Position numbers and translations under genes: made by a program. The notes below the pieces were generated by a model, which was given only the letters and a program-made list of their open reading frames with translations, made no database searches and was not told where the DNA came from. A DNA stretch of 64,000 nucleotides, from the NCBI GenBank assembly GCA_037389465.1, contig JAZARR010000146.1:4124001-4188000 (forward strand), in the 5' to 3' direction. Of this stretch, positions 52,901 through 64,000 are shown one piece after another; position 1 is the first letter of the stretch, and each line of letters begins with the position of its first letter. Origin of the DNA: Baylisascaris procyonis (lineage: Eukaryota; Nematoda; Chromadorea; Rhabditida; Ascarididae).

Positions 52901-54123
52901 AATAAACATAATTTAAAGGGTTCAGTGAGTCGATTTTAATGTTTTCAATTCAAATGCTGAAAACATTAGAGTATATATAGGGCGATTTTGATTCGCATCA
53001 CATGTTTCTGCTAGGCGCTAAAGACCGCCTTTTAATTGGATAGAAATGTTCTTGGTAGCGATGCTTGTCCAATGAACCAAGAAGAAAAAGTAATGCGATT
53101 GCAAAAATCACTTGCGCACAACAATCATTCACAGTTCATATAAATGATAGATAACGAAGAGATGAAGGTTTATGAGAAAATTTTTGCAATCAACTTTTAT
53201 ACATATCGCATAATTGCTCGAGCAGTCGAGACTAAAAACCTCGAAATACAATGAGTATCACAGAGAAGGATGGGCGAATGGAAGACGAGAAGTCGATGAA
53301 AGAGGAGATTGGTTGAATGCGAATGTGAATAAGCTTCATGCTGTGTATCTGTTATCCGAAGTACGGCTTCCGTCTACACGAGGCGGAGGCCGTACCTCTT
53401 ATTGCTTGGCGGTGTCACATCTCGACAGTGCATTTCCGATTGTTTCCATCTCCTTTAGCGCATTGTACACTCCACTTCCACACCTCAAACATAATATTTT
53501 CATCTAGAGCACTTCAATGTGTGTTTCATATTTTCTTTCGGTCTGTCTTTTCTTTTCAAATTGAGTAGACTTTGTTATGTTAGATGAGAGATCCGGTTCT
53601 GTTCTATTCATTTTTTCTGCTCACATGTAAATAATAAATTTTTACCCAACGAGGAATGAATTCTCAGACAAAAAGAATTTGAGCTGAAGGCTTTCTAGTA
53701 GTCAGATTCGGTGCAAATGTATTGTCCAGCTCGTATTCTACATTCAGCGTATCCTACAGCTCGAAATATGTATTTAAATGAGTTTGAAGCATTATTGAGT
53801 TTAAACTGTAAATAAAATTTGCGACTTCGCAATTTTTCACATGTTACAACGGCCTAGGCATGAACTCTTCACTTAATATTCCAATAGCATTTGGGTTTGG
53901 TTGCGGCAGCTGGATGGTACTTCACTTGAACCAGTCATTACCTTCGCGACAAACAAACGCAACACACGTTGAGAAAGCGCCGACGAAGTTATTTTTTCGC
54001 CATATTTCCGTCAAACTATATCCGCTGCCGCTTCCCTACTCGTTTCACATTTTTTGAAACGTTCATCATCGCTCCAGATTTTATAACCCTTCATTGGTAA
54101 GGAAATTTCGTGACATTAATATA

Positions 54124-54125
<2 letters not shown>

Positions 54126-54193
<68 letters not shown>
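54126..54193. repeat. (TA)n microsatellite
   Basis: About 68 bp of uninterrupted AT/TA dinucleotide repeat in the gene-free right part of the window. Confidence 0.95.
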
Positions 54194-54195
<2 letters not shown>

Positions 54196-57100
54196 TGGTT
54201 ATTCTCTTTGGAATTAATGACATAATTTGTAGGTTTATTGGTTTACTAGTACATTGAAAAGAATTATTTAGGACTAAACGTCGAGATCTAAGTTATTTTG
54301 AATGGATTTGTGCCTCTTCCAGATTGTCTACCGATCGCCAATTGTGTTCTCATCGAAAGGATAACACATACGATACCTTACAGATAGTCTCTAAATGCCA
54401 TTTATTTTCGTGCTTATTCAAGGTTGCCTTCCTCATATGCTCATCTGGTAAAAACTATTAGAGACACGAACGATCATTGGGTGCATTAGATGGAAAATTT
54501 GGCTATTTGTCATATCTACTCTCCTCACTTGCTTCAGAAAGAGGAAAGTTTGGTTAACGCACTTCTATACGTTCGTTCACTTCTAATTTCTAAGTTATAG
54601 GATAGCAACGTTTTCATTTTTTCCTGTTTATCATCTGCTCTGCCAAAACTGAAGGATGAAATGCAAACAAATCTTGAAATCTCTTTTGAATATTTCGCCG
54701 AATTTTGCGCATAGCACCAAAGTAAACCCTCTTTTCCTGTTTTTATGTTCTCATCAGTATTTGTTGCTACACTTAGAGAGGATGGTTTATTTTCAATCAA
54801 TTATATCTATTCTGGTCGGAAATAATGCACACTAATTAGCGGACTGATTGAATTCTAAATCTGAATCGCATTCCGGATGGGCATTTCTTTCGATCGGCCG
54901 CTTTTCTTTACATCTCAACGAACTTTCGTCTGTCAAAGTCGCCTCAAAATTGAAAAGAAAATGTGTCTAGTGTTCGTATGGATATGGCTGCAGTTCGATT
55001 GAACAATAGATCGCAATAGTCTTGTTTTTCTAGCCTTCGCATTGCTTTCCTTTCATTGCATTGGACAACACATCGTTATCAAACAATACCTACACGCTCA
55101 GCGGTGTGTTTCTAAGATTCGTAGCATACTTACACAAGCTTCATCAATATGCATAGAATTCAATAACGCTTGCTAACTCATTCGTTGCTCGTAACGCATT
55201 TCGGCTGTGCGCATATATTCGATTGCGCTTGCTCTTAAAATTTGAAAAATTAAAACATTCTGATTGAACCAACTATTACCATTTGCCTATGTCGTTCAAA
55301 CTGAAAATATGCGAAAAAAATTTGAGGTTATTCACACTGCAAACGGTACCTTCGTAAGGGCAAACATAAGTCGCAGAATCGACGCAACTTTTTGGATAAA
55401 AATGATAAGCATATTAGCAACCTTTCCTCCACTTCTTTGCTCGGAGAATAAAGCAAAAAACTAACAAAGCAGAAGTCATTTGTAGACAATTATAAGCGAA
55501 GAAGGGGATTGTGTGTGCATGTTTCTAGGCTCACACTCTCCTTCTCTAGCAATGAACTAAGTCTTTTAGTCCCTGCGGAGATAAGAAGTATAATCTCCAC
55601 CCCCAAGGGCACATAATACGTCGCATTTAGAAGTCCCTCCTCGATAGCCATCAGAAAGTTTGAAGCAAATACATCGATGGAAGGTGCAAACATATAAGGT
55701 GATATGAAGTTTCCAAGCGTTTACAAAGGATCTGTTGAAAATTGGAATGAATTTTTGCTCATAAAATTAATGAGGGAGTATAAGAATAGCGTACCAATTT
55801 TTGGAATGTGCTCTTTTTATTTTCATGATGAGAGACGTCGACTTACAACACAACGAAGTGACCCGTTGACCTAATGAATTGTTAGGCATATAAGCACGAG
55901 AAGAATGATAGCTTATGAGATTTCTAGGAGTAAGTGCTAGGTAATGCGTATAAAATATGGAATTTATAAACATGAGAAGCTTTGAATGAATGCGCAGGCG
56001 TTGTATGATGGTTATGCGTTTGCTATGTGCGTGCTCAGGGTTGTTTTTTATGTCTAAGTAGCATGATAAAGGTTTTATTACCCAAGTTTGAGGTGTGATT
56101 CACAAAGTAGGAGTAAGGCGCAAACAAGAATTCTGTGCATGGCGGTATATACTGTTGATGCTGGAGGACGAGCCGCTTAAAGAATATTCAGTTTTGGGAA
56201 TTGGAAGAGGCAGGAAGTAGTCACTGGTGCACGGAAGGCGTCATCATCTGAAGCAGCGAGCAGCCCTAGTCGGTCGCGGACGGGAGCCCAGTGGACGTGA
56301 TCGTCGGCTCCAACGGTAGCCGTGGACTAGTCAGCGTCCGTAGACGGCAGGTCGACTGTGGATCGAGAGCACGGTACATCAGCTCAGGTGCGACTACGGC
56401 AGACAGCGGGGAACAAGCAGCAGCACAGTCGACACTAAACAGCAATGATACAAGCCTTGTTTTCAAAAAGGGGCATACTAATCTTTTTTGTTGACCTACC
56501 CACCAAAGGGCCAATACAACATTAAAAAAACAGTGATTTTCCAAACAACCACATAAAACTCTATAAAAAGCCTTTTTGGGCCCCATATTTTTATGTCGTT
56601 CCACAGAATTTTTTCGCCACGAGGCGTGATTAGAAACTACATGAAAACAGCGAAGCATAAAAGCTCCTGTCTAAAAAGTTCTCTTCTATATTTGTTCAGA
56701 AAGACGTTTTCCTCGAAATGTTGGAATTAAATTTCTCATTCCTTCCAAAAATAGTCCATCCTCGACATACAGTCATTTTCAAGAATGCAAATAGGCCTCC
56801 AACATTGCCAATAAACTGCTGTTTGCCAACTGCGCATGAATAAATGCCTATCCACGAGGCAGCTGAGGTTCGGAAAGACACAGAGTGGCCACCTAGTGCT
56901 TAATGCAGGTAAGCACTCCGATCAAAGAAGCGTCTCCAGATGCAAGCGCCTTTAAATTTGCATTCCTGATGAACAGTGACCAGCAAGAGAACGGATAATG
57001 CACGAGGAAACTTGTTACTAATTTACAACTACGCATTCAGTTCGCATACTGCAATTTAGAGCGCAACAAGTGATCGAAAGGAAAAATTGGGAAATGCTCT

Positions 57101-57250
57101 TCCGCACAGAGCAGAACGTCTCTGCTTGTTTGCAACATTGCCAATGTCGTCTTTGCTATCACACATGCAACACACAGCAGATGGGAATGGTGACGTTGGC
57201 GATTCTGCAAAAAAAAGTTGCGTATATATAAATATAAAAATAAATATAAA

Positions 57251-57252
<2 letters not shown>

Positions 57253-57304
<52 letters not shown>

Positions 57305-57343
57305 TTATATTTATATTTATATTTATTTACATATATTACACTT

Positions 57344-57428
<85 letters not shown>
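57253..57428. repeat. Compound (TA)n / (TTTATA)n microsatellite
   Basis: A TA tract (57,253-57,291) passes into TTTATA hexamer units (about 57,291-57,327), then a short unique spacer (to about 57,344) and a second longer TA tract up to 57,428. Open frames rich in Tyr and Ile across it are artefacts of the repeat. Confidence 0.95.
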
Positions 57429-57431
<3 letters not shown>

Positions 57432-60084
57432 CTGAAGGTTGGGCTGAAGAAAGTATTCAACCATAAAAGAAACTCATGAGAGAAGTAGATTTGTAAAAGT
57501 TTTTTCTTATCTAATAATGAATCTTCACTGTTGAAAAAACCAGCGCTATAGAGGCATGTATGCTGATCAAACACAATACTGCTTTCAAGTCTACAAATTA
57601 ATTGAGTATACAAGGAGTCACTCGCCCACTGAGATGTAGAGGATGACAAGTGGTCACATTCAATGATATGACCGCTTCATTTACTGATTATTTCATTCAA
57701 CGTGCGGTCCAAATTCTCCGGCGTTTTGGTGCAGAGAGGGGGCTATGCCTAGATTAGTGGTCGAAAGTGAAAAAATTGAACCGACTCCATGATGAGAATT
57801 AACGGATGGTTGTCAAGTGGTTGCAGTGAAATCATGCTTGCCAAAACAAGATCGCAGTGCTGCCCATTAGCAACACTGGTGAACAATGTGACTGGCTAAG
57901 TGTTTATGGCCTCGGAAAGCGCCGAATTTTGATGTTAAAATAAACTTATCAAATAACTAGTGCACCAAGCTGAATCCTTCTTAAAGTCAAAAATTATACC
58001 TAACTAGATCCCTTACTCACTTTCGCAGGGCATACCGTAAAAATCGCGACGAAGAAATTAGGTACAGGATGCAAAAATTAATACAAATATAGACGTTTAC
58101 GGCCGACAGATCGAAATGTTTACCTAATACTGTAAATTAAAGCATTTAGTAAAGCTGAATCGACAACAGTTCATAAGTGAAATATTCAAATCGACTGAAG
58201 AGGATAAAAAATTTGCATAAACAAACAATCAAAATCGGATTCACCAGCTGTCCTTAGCATTTCTGCGAGGTAGTGCTTTTGTTGAGTATGAATATTCCTC
58301 ACATGTTAGTTCAACAGTAACTGGAACACACTCAATCTACTCTGAAAAAAAAAAGAAACAATATTGTTGACTACGCCGGTGGTCGCAAGCATTTAAGCGT
58401 GATCATTACAGCAGTGACGTCAATAAGTGAGATAGGCTTATTCACAAAATACAAATAGGCTAGGTGCAAATTATTTCACATTTTACCTCCACTCGTTTAA
58501 ATTGCTTGCCAGTAGCTTATTTTACCAATATGAATTTCACTTTTTCTACGATTTTTGCTAATATTTATTACTTTTAGAAACTGTCATTTATTACAAAGCG
58601 GAAGATATGTTTTTAAATTTCGCGATTTGCATTTTCGCTTTCAAATGACTAAGCCTAGTTGCAATGTTTGGCGCAGTACGATTTAATGGATCTGTCAGCC
58701 GAAATTGATGTTTTCGGTGAAAATTCAGTGAATGTGCACTGTTGTTTCTCCGCTGAAAAAATTATGACCGTCACCGCTTAATTCTCATGTCGATGAAACA
58801 GTGAGACTCAACAAAATACTTAATGAAAGGTTGTTGAAGCGACTGCAGTAAAAATATCCACTAAATTTTACCAAATTATCTGTTTCCTCGTTAAGCTGAA
58901 TTAAATTTAATCACCCATCTAATACAACTTCTACATCTCTAAGAACCTGAAAGCACTCTAAACGATTGACTTAAATGATAGACGAAAGCTGAGCAGTACT
59001 GCTCACATTTACTAATGGCAAGATTGGTTTGTAGGCTAGTTTAACGTTGGCACATTAAAGCGGGGTCACGTGGTTGATTGCCAGATAATAGATCTATCCT
59101 TTGTTGAATTACCCAATGTGTGGCCTCCAGTTATCCACATATAAAGCCACTTTGAAGTTTAATAATAAACAAATAGTGCTAAAAATAAACAAGTAGTGCT
59201 GTTAGCTATAGGAAAAAGTGGAATAGCGCGAGTTGCTCGTCTTGTAACCCTCGGAGTTGTCAAATATGCTAATAATATTTCCTTAGCAATCCTTCTTCAT
59301 AACAATGGGGGCATATTATGTCATCGTCTCCAAAAAAAAAACAATATAAAAAACAACGCTGTTTTATTGGAATGAAGTTTCCATTCATTAGTTCACTATT
59401 CGCGAAATACTTTAGCTTGAATATGAGCCCTGTTAATCAGCCTGACTTCAGTCTCTTGAGAAGGTATGGCAGTTTTCAGCTGCTGTGGTAGTTGTTATGC
59501 TTTTTGCATTATAACCACCTTTCCTCTCCAATTCATTCCCTTCATTGCTCTATCGTTGTATTTCCCTATAACTGCTATTTCTTTAATGCGACTGAAATGT
59601 AGCATGATAAACTTCCATGTTCTTTTCTGCTCGTTGAGCAACAATATGTGAGCATAGTTTTCATCTAATCCAAGCATTACGATTATTGTGCCATGCTCAA
59701 TTTCCACTATGTACAAAAAAGATAAGAATATATACAAAGACATTTTCATTATGATCGCCTCGTCTAATCAAATTAAAGGGTTATGAAAATAGAGTTTGAA
59801 GACAGACGTCAAGAACATAAACATCAAAAATAAAGAAGCGTTTCGACCATGAGTATAGAAGACTCTTGTCGAGGTTGTAAACGTCCTCATCAGAGCTTAA
59901 TGACCTTCTCCCGGCTCTACGACCTAGGGGAAAAAGGAAATAAAGCATTTTTAATATTGCAGTATGCGAAGACTATGAAAATTTTTTGGCACTTTAGCGA
60001 TGGCGCTGAAAATAGACGAGAGTTTAACAAAATATTCTCAAATCACCATCCTCCCAATCGAGCAAATACCGATTATCGGTAGTT

Positions 60085-60550
60085 TATGGTGTCTCGCGAT
60101 AGGCGCCGAGCGCAGAGGTCACATCCTTTGCTCTCTCATTTTTTAATTCCAGGCTCATATCTTTGCTTGCATAGCCGTGTATTCTACCGAATAATTCGGT
60201 AGATCACTCCGGAACCTCACGTCTGTTTATGGTGTCTCGCGATAGATGCCATAAACAACAAACGCCGAATGCAAAGGTCACATTCCATGGTTCCGCTGAA
60301 TTATGGGATCATCGTTTGAGAAAAGCGATTAGATTTTCACTTCTGTAATTCAGTTTTCTGTGGATGAAAACTGAAGAGATGCTTTAAATCACTTCATGTG
60401 AATGAGAACTCAGTAAACAATAATTGTTCTTTCGAACGGTTGTTTGGGGCGAAGTCCAGCGCTTCCATTTTGCGCTTTATGATCCCCTCAAGCTGCTTGT
60501 GGCCTCTCGCGATGGATCGAAGGAGCAAAGTTCACGCCCTCCTTTGCATG
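60085..60550. repeat. Three dispersed copies of a TCTCGCGAT-containing repeat
   Basis: Copies near 60,085-60,135, 60,225-60,290 and 60,497-60,550 share the order: a TTATGGTG-like or TTGTGGC-like lead, the core TCTCGCGATRG, a purine-rich part with GAGCGCAGAGG or GAATGCAAAGG, then a GGTCACAT or GTTCACG end. The first two copies are the closest. The core contains the palindrome TCGCGA. Confidence 0.7.
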
Positions 60551-60679
60551 TTTATCCACCAATCACAGTTATCCCGTCTTACTTCCCATAGATTGTTGCG
60601 TATACATTATTGAACGCTTATTTTCATTTTCATACTATGCTTCCATTCCATTCGTTGTGTCCGTGTAATGACTTTCGTT

Positions 60680-60975
60680 GAAGCCGCGAAGCCGCCCCTT
60701 GAAATCTGCTTTCAGTCGTTCGTGTGGAATATTAAGCGAAACAGCATAGCTCATGGAGCAGCGAAGCTGCGAATTTGCTTCTGCGAAGCGGCGAAGTCGC
60801 CAAATTCGTTTTCTTTGGAATATTCTGCCAAGCTGCTGAATCGTTGTCGCTCTCGATATTCCGCCTGCGTTAAGCGGCAGAGCCGCGAGGATAGCTCTGA
60901 AAGTTTCTTACAGATTTTCCTCTAGAATGTTCTGAAGAGCAGCGAAGCTGCAATCGTGGTTCCGCGAAGCGGCCT
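60680..60975. repeat. Cluster of GCGAAGC mini-hairpins
   Basis: GCGAAGC occurs at 60,686, 60,761, 60,783, 60,942 and 60,964. Around most copies the arms extend the stem: GCAGCGAAGCTGC at 60,758-60,770 and again at 60,939-60,951, and CCGCGAAGCGG at 60,962-60,972. Related dyads are GGCGAAGTCGCC at 60,790-60,801 and GCGGCAGAGCCGC at 60,874-60,886. The stems differ in sequence while the small loop is kept. No protein-like frame explains it. Confidence 0.75.
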
Positions 60976-61219
60976 GAAATCGGTTCCAGATTTCGCCGAT
61001 GCAGCGAAATTAAAAGTAATTTCACCATGTTGTGGTACTTGCAATATACAATTACCACTCTTAACTACGGGGCCTAAAATTGCGGGGCCGATTTCTCGGT
61101 ACTCGTTGATCGTAGAGAGTTGAAAACCGTTCCACTGAACTTGCAATAACGAATAGCACCCGAAAATATATCGCATGACCCAAAATGGTGCTCACCCCTT
61201 TACCCGAATCGTTCCACCA

Positions 61220-61403
61220 GAATTCCCAAAATCGCGATTTTTCCGTTTTCGACGACCCCGTATCTCGGCACGGGTTCAAGCTACCACAATGGGACTTCTG
61301 ATGTTTGATGAGAGCTCGGCAAGCTTGCTGGAATGGAAGTTGAAAATTCCACAATCCTTCAAAATTCATCGAGTTCTGGAATTCGCAAAATCGCGTTTTT
61401 TCG
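61220..61403. repeat. Direct repeats around an AATCGCG core
   Basis: Two copies about 160 bp apart, 61,220-61,245 and 61,379-61,403, share GAATTC, two or three bases, CAAAATCGCG and a T-run. The first contains the palindrome AAATCGCGATTT. It may be part of an old repetitive element spanning about 61,050-61,450. Confidence 0.6.
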
Positions 61404-62164
61404 ATGCCAAGGGGACTCCCTCACGATATTTTCAGAAAAATTTTTTCATTTCGATTTCATTTATTCTTATATGAAATGAAAGATCTTGATGAGTGAATTT
61501 CGATGATATGAAAAGTTTTGAAATTTTTTCAAAATTTCAAACACTTGGAAGCCTTTAAAGTTTAAAAAAGTTGAGAATTAAAGAAGCTGTAAGTGAGCTA
61601 GAATTGCATCAATTTTTATAGAGTTTAGTTTATTGCATTTAGAATTAAATTCTCTTTCAGATGGTGTAAAATTTTTTTTGAAATTCTCCATACTGAAATT
61701 TTTCGAAATTTCATTTTTCAGTATCAACGGATTTCTCTGATTTTTTTTTTTGCAAAATGTGCAGCTGCTCACAGCAATCACTGTTAAATACTAATTAGTA
61801 GTATTTTTTCAATTACTTACTTACTTATAGCCCTTCAAAGTTTCAAATCCAAACTTTCTTGTTAGCCATATTTTTTCCAATTTTTTTCTTCTGTGCATCT
61901 TAGATAGCACTAACACACACGATTTGAGCAAAAAATTGCTCATTTTTCGGATAGAATATCTTTTTGATTGTTTTAATCTTCTGCTTAGCTCAATCTGATT
62001 GACAATAGATGCATACGAAGGGTTACAACGAGAGGGTTCAAGCGACGCTTTCACCTTTTTGAAATTCCCACAATGAGCAGAGAAACAGGAGTGTTTAAAT
62101 TCTTTAAACTAGTCGCCATTTATTTCGAATTAAGTGTTAGCAAATATTAGCGATCATTAGTTGC

Positions 62165-62640
62165 TTGCGGTTGTTGCGCATTATTGCATGTTATTGCATA
62201 TTATTGTGATTATTGTGATTACTGACAATAATATACAATAATATAAGTAATATGCGATAATATCCAACAATATAGAATAATAGGCAATAATATGCAACAA
62301 TGTGCAACACCACACAATAATATGCAATAGCATGCCATAATATACGACACTATACAATAATATAGAAAAACATCCAATAATATGCGATCATATGCAATAA
62401 TACTCAGTAACATCGAACAATATAGAATTATGTACAGTAATATGCAACAATTCACAATAATATGCAGTATTGCGCAATAATATACAATGAACTGCAATAA
62501 CATACAATAATATACAATAAAAATACAAAAATAAATAGAAATACAATAAAAAATAATGTACAATAAAATGAGATAGAGTTAATTATTGTAAAGTATTGCA
62601 TGTTATCTTATATTATTGTATACTGTTGTCTACCATTGGA
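62165..62640. repeat. Degenerate ATTATTGCAT array with a change of orientation
   Basis: From about 62,180 to 62,220 the top strand repeats units like ATTATTGCAT and ATTATTGTG. From 62,224 to about 62,560 it repeats the complementary form, AATAATATGCAA and close variants, at intervals of about 12 to 15 bp. From about 62,583 the first orientation returns. The minus-strand 114-codon frame inside, full of Ile, Tyr, Leu and Cys, is a by-product of the repeat. Confidence 0.75.
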
Positions 62641-63440
62641 TGTGCATCACACGCGGACAGGCATAAACAGTTTCAGGTTCTGGCTGCCCTTCCGCCAGTA
62701 ATAAGCAGTCTTTTTTATTTGTTATATTGTTGAATGTTTCGGATAGCGTTCATTACGATTTCATACAACATGGGGGATCAAACTTTCCGGCTATAGATGA
62801 AATCGATCCACTAAGGAAGCCTTCTTGTCGATCTTGTTAGCAACAGTTATTGATCTCTCTCTTGTTGTTTTTCTGTACGCAGATTTAAATATTTTTAACG
62901 ACCTCTCTTAGCGCTCATTCTAGTGCACCGTTACCAATTGTGCGCAACATGGCAAACAACGAAATTATGTCGATCACATCTTAGCACTATATGTGCATAT
63001 GGTCAGTCTCACATAACCAACTCTCTATATGCATTCTTATCTATACCACAAATGATCTGTGCGGCGAAGCGCGCCTTTCTTGCAAATTCAGTGATGCACC
63101 GTTCGGTGCCAAAATATCAGTCAATTACTACGGACTTATCTACTATAGGGTAATCGACCACCAATATTTGATCAACCATGGTCTTACCTACCACTATATT
63201 CGCACATTGTGCTTGCGTTTGATCACTCATTTATCGAGTCCTCTTTAGAACCTTCGGAATGATCCGGCGGCAAGCCGTGCAACCGTCGTAAGGGTGGGCT
63301 ATATAAAGACAGGCTCACAAGCATATCATTCATTGTTCGGGTTAGCCTCGTTGTTATTAAGATGTATTTTTACTGCACTGTCTTTTCCATTTAGAATATC
63401 GTTTTCCCGGCTGTTTTTCTACCTAGAGTTGTTTTTTGTG
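62641..63440. other. Spacer between repeat arrays, no gene seen
   Basis: About 800 bp between the ATTATTGCAT array and the 30-bp minisatellite. It has ordinary base composition and only short open frames. A single further GCGAAGC lies near 63,063. Confidence 0.4.
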
Positions 63441-64000
63441 GACTTTTTCATATTTATATTTGCTTCCGCGGAATTTTTCATATTTATATTTGCTTTCGCG
63501 GACTTTTTCATATTTTTATTTGCTTTCGCGGACTTTTTCATATTTATATTTGCTTTCGCGGACTTTTTCATATTTATATTTGCTTTCGCGGAATTTTTCA
63601 TATTTATATTTGCTTTCGCGGACTTTTTCATATTTGTATTTGCTTTCGCGGACTTTTTCATATTTGTATTTGCTTTCGCGGAATTTTTCATATTTATATT
63701 TGCTTTCGCGGAATTTTTCATATTTATATTTGCTTTCGCGGACTTTTTCATATTTATATTTGCTTTCGCGGAATTTTTCATATTTATATTTGCTTTCGCG
63801 GACTTTTTCATATTTTTATTTGCTTTCGCGGACTTTTTCATATTTATATTTGCTTTCGCGGACTTTTTCATATTTATATTTGTTTTCGCGGAATTTTTCA
63901 TATTTATATTTGCTTTCGCGGAATTTTTCATATTTATATTTGCTTTCGCGGACTTTTTCATATTTTTATTTGCTTTCGCGGACTTTTTCATATTTATATT
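63441..64000. repeat. 30-bp minisatellite running off the window
   Basis: About 18.7 tandem copies of a 30-bp unit (gactttttcatatttatat then ttgctttcgcg). Copies differ mainly at two places: GAC or GAA before the T-run, and TATTTATATTTG, TATTTTTATTTG or TATTTGTATTTG. On the minus strand one frame is open across all copies and reads a Lys/Asn/Ala decapeptide (KSAKANINMK, first residue K or N, seventh I, K or T), ending with a stop at 63,419-63,421. Because the unit is 30 bp, a frame free of stops in one copy is free in all, so openness alone does not show coding. The array continues beyond position 64,000. Confidence 0.95.

Larger units (their letters stand above)
49972..60080. other. Long region without a recognised gene
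   Basis: About 10 kb upstream of the calmodulin-like gene. I find no family motif and no phase-consistent exon chain on either strand. It holds two AT microsatellites (listed separately) and a short GC-richer patch at about 56,240-56,450 whose open frames on both strands resemble nothing known. The part next to 49,995 must contain the promoter or outron of the calmodulin-like gene. Confidence 0.4.

Noticed and set aside
57087..57479. 130-codon frame with long Tyr/Ile alternation
   Set aside because: It runs through the TA microsatellite; a pure dinucleotide tract is open by construction.
62219..62563. Minus-strand 114-codon frame that looks like a membrane protein (Ile, Leu, Tyr, Cys-rich)
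   Set aside because: It is a direct by-product of the AATAATATGCAA repeat array.
63441..64000. CRISPR array interpretation of the regular 30-bp units
   Set aside because: The units are directly adjacent with no unique spacers, and the genome is eukaryotic; it is a minisatellite.
1..64000. Bacterial or viral origin of the window
   Set aside because: Five spliced animal gene families with phase-consistent introns rule this out; no viral or transposase protein was recognised.

Overview
This window is nuclear DNA from a nematode, probably a parasitic species with long introns; I cannot resolve the clade. It is AT-rich (I did not compute a value). Genes are split into short exons (23 to 284 nt) by introns of a few hundred to about 2,000 nt. 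Several first exons sit just behind strong 3' splice acceptors, as expected for spliced-leader trans-splicing. All five genes were built by joining short open segments at GT/AG sites with matching phase. In four of them the CDS length comes out as a whole number of codons; in the nuclear receptor the hinge remains open.

Layout. (1) 1-10,842, plus strand: the 3' part of a coiled-coil protein with a Pro/Ser/Asn-rich region and a C-terminal helical module resembling TTC3/DZIP3-type proteins. No RING finger is visible. The window opens on what looks like a splice donor, so more exons lie to the left. (2) 10,843-17,203: long 3' UTR and intergenic DNA. (3) 17,204-27,393, minus strand: a complete 13-exon Cys-loop ligand-gated channel subunit of nematode LGC/GGR type, 474 residues, with an anion-type PAR motif and a 30-nt micro-exon. 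(4) 30,363-39,771, minus strand: a nuclear hormone receptor of the DAF-12/NHR-8/NHR-48 (NR1J) group; DNA-binding and ligand-binding domains are placed exon by exon, the hinge only partly. (5) 42,575-43,586, plus strand: a two-exon, divergent LC8 dynein light chain whose ATG directly follows a polypyrimidine-AG acceptor. (6) 45,250-49,971, minus strand: a calmodulin-like gene close to C. elegans cal-1, with four intact EF-hands. (7) 49,972-64,000: no gene recognised. This part holds AT dinucleotide arrays, a cluster of GCGAAGC mini-hairpins (60.68-60.97 kb), a family of TCTCGCGAT-containing repeats, AATCGCG repeats, a degenerate ATTATTGCAT array and a 30-bp minisatellite that runs off the right edge.

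The genes do not form a pathway or an operon. They are ordinary neighbouring metazoan genes: a neurotransmitter-type channel, a steroid/xenobiotic-type receptor, a dynein/hub light chain and a calcium sensor. The less ordinary items are the TTC3/DZIP3-like protein without a visible RING, the LC8 paralogue with an altered last strand, the tandem acceptors in the calmodulin-like gene, and the hairpin and minisatellite DNA at the right end.
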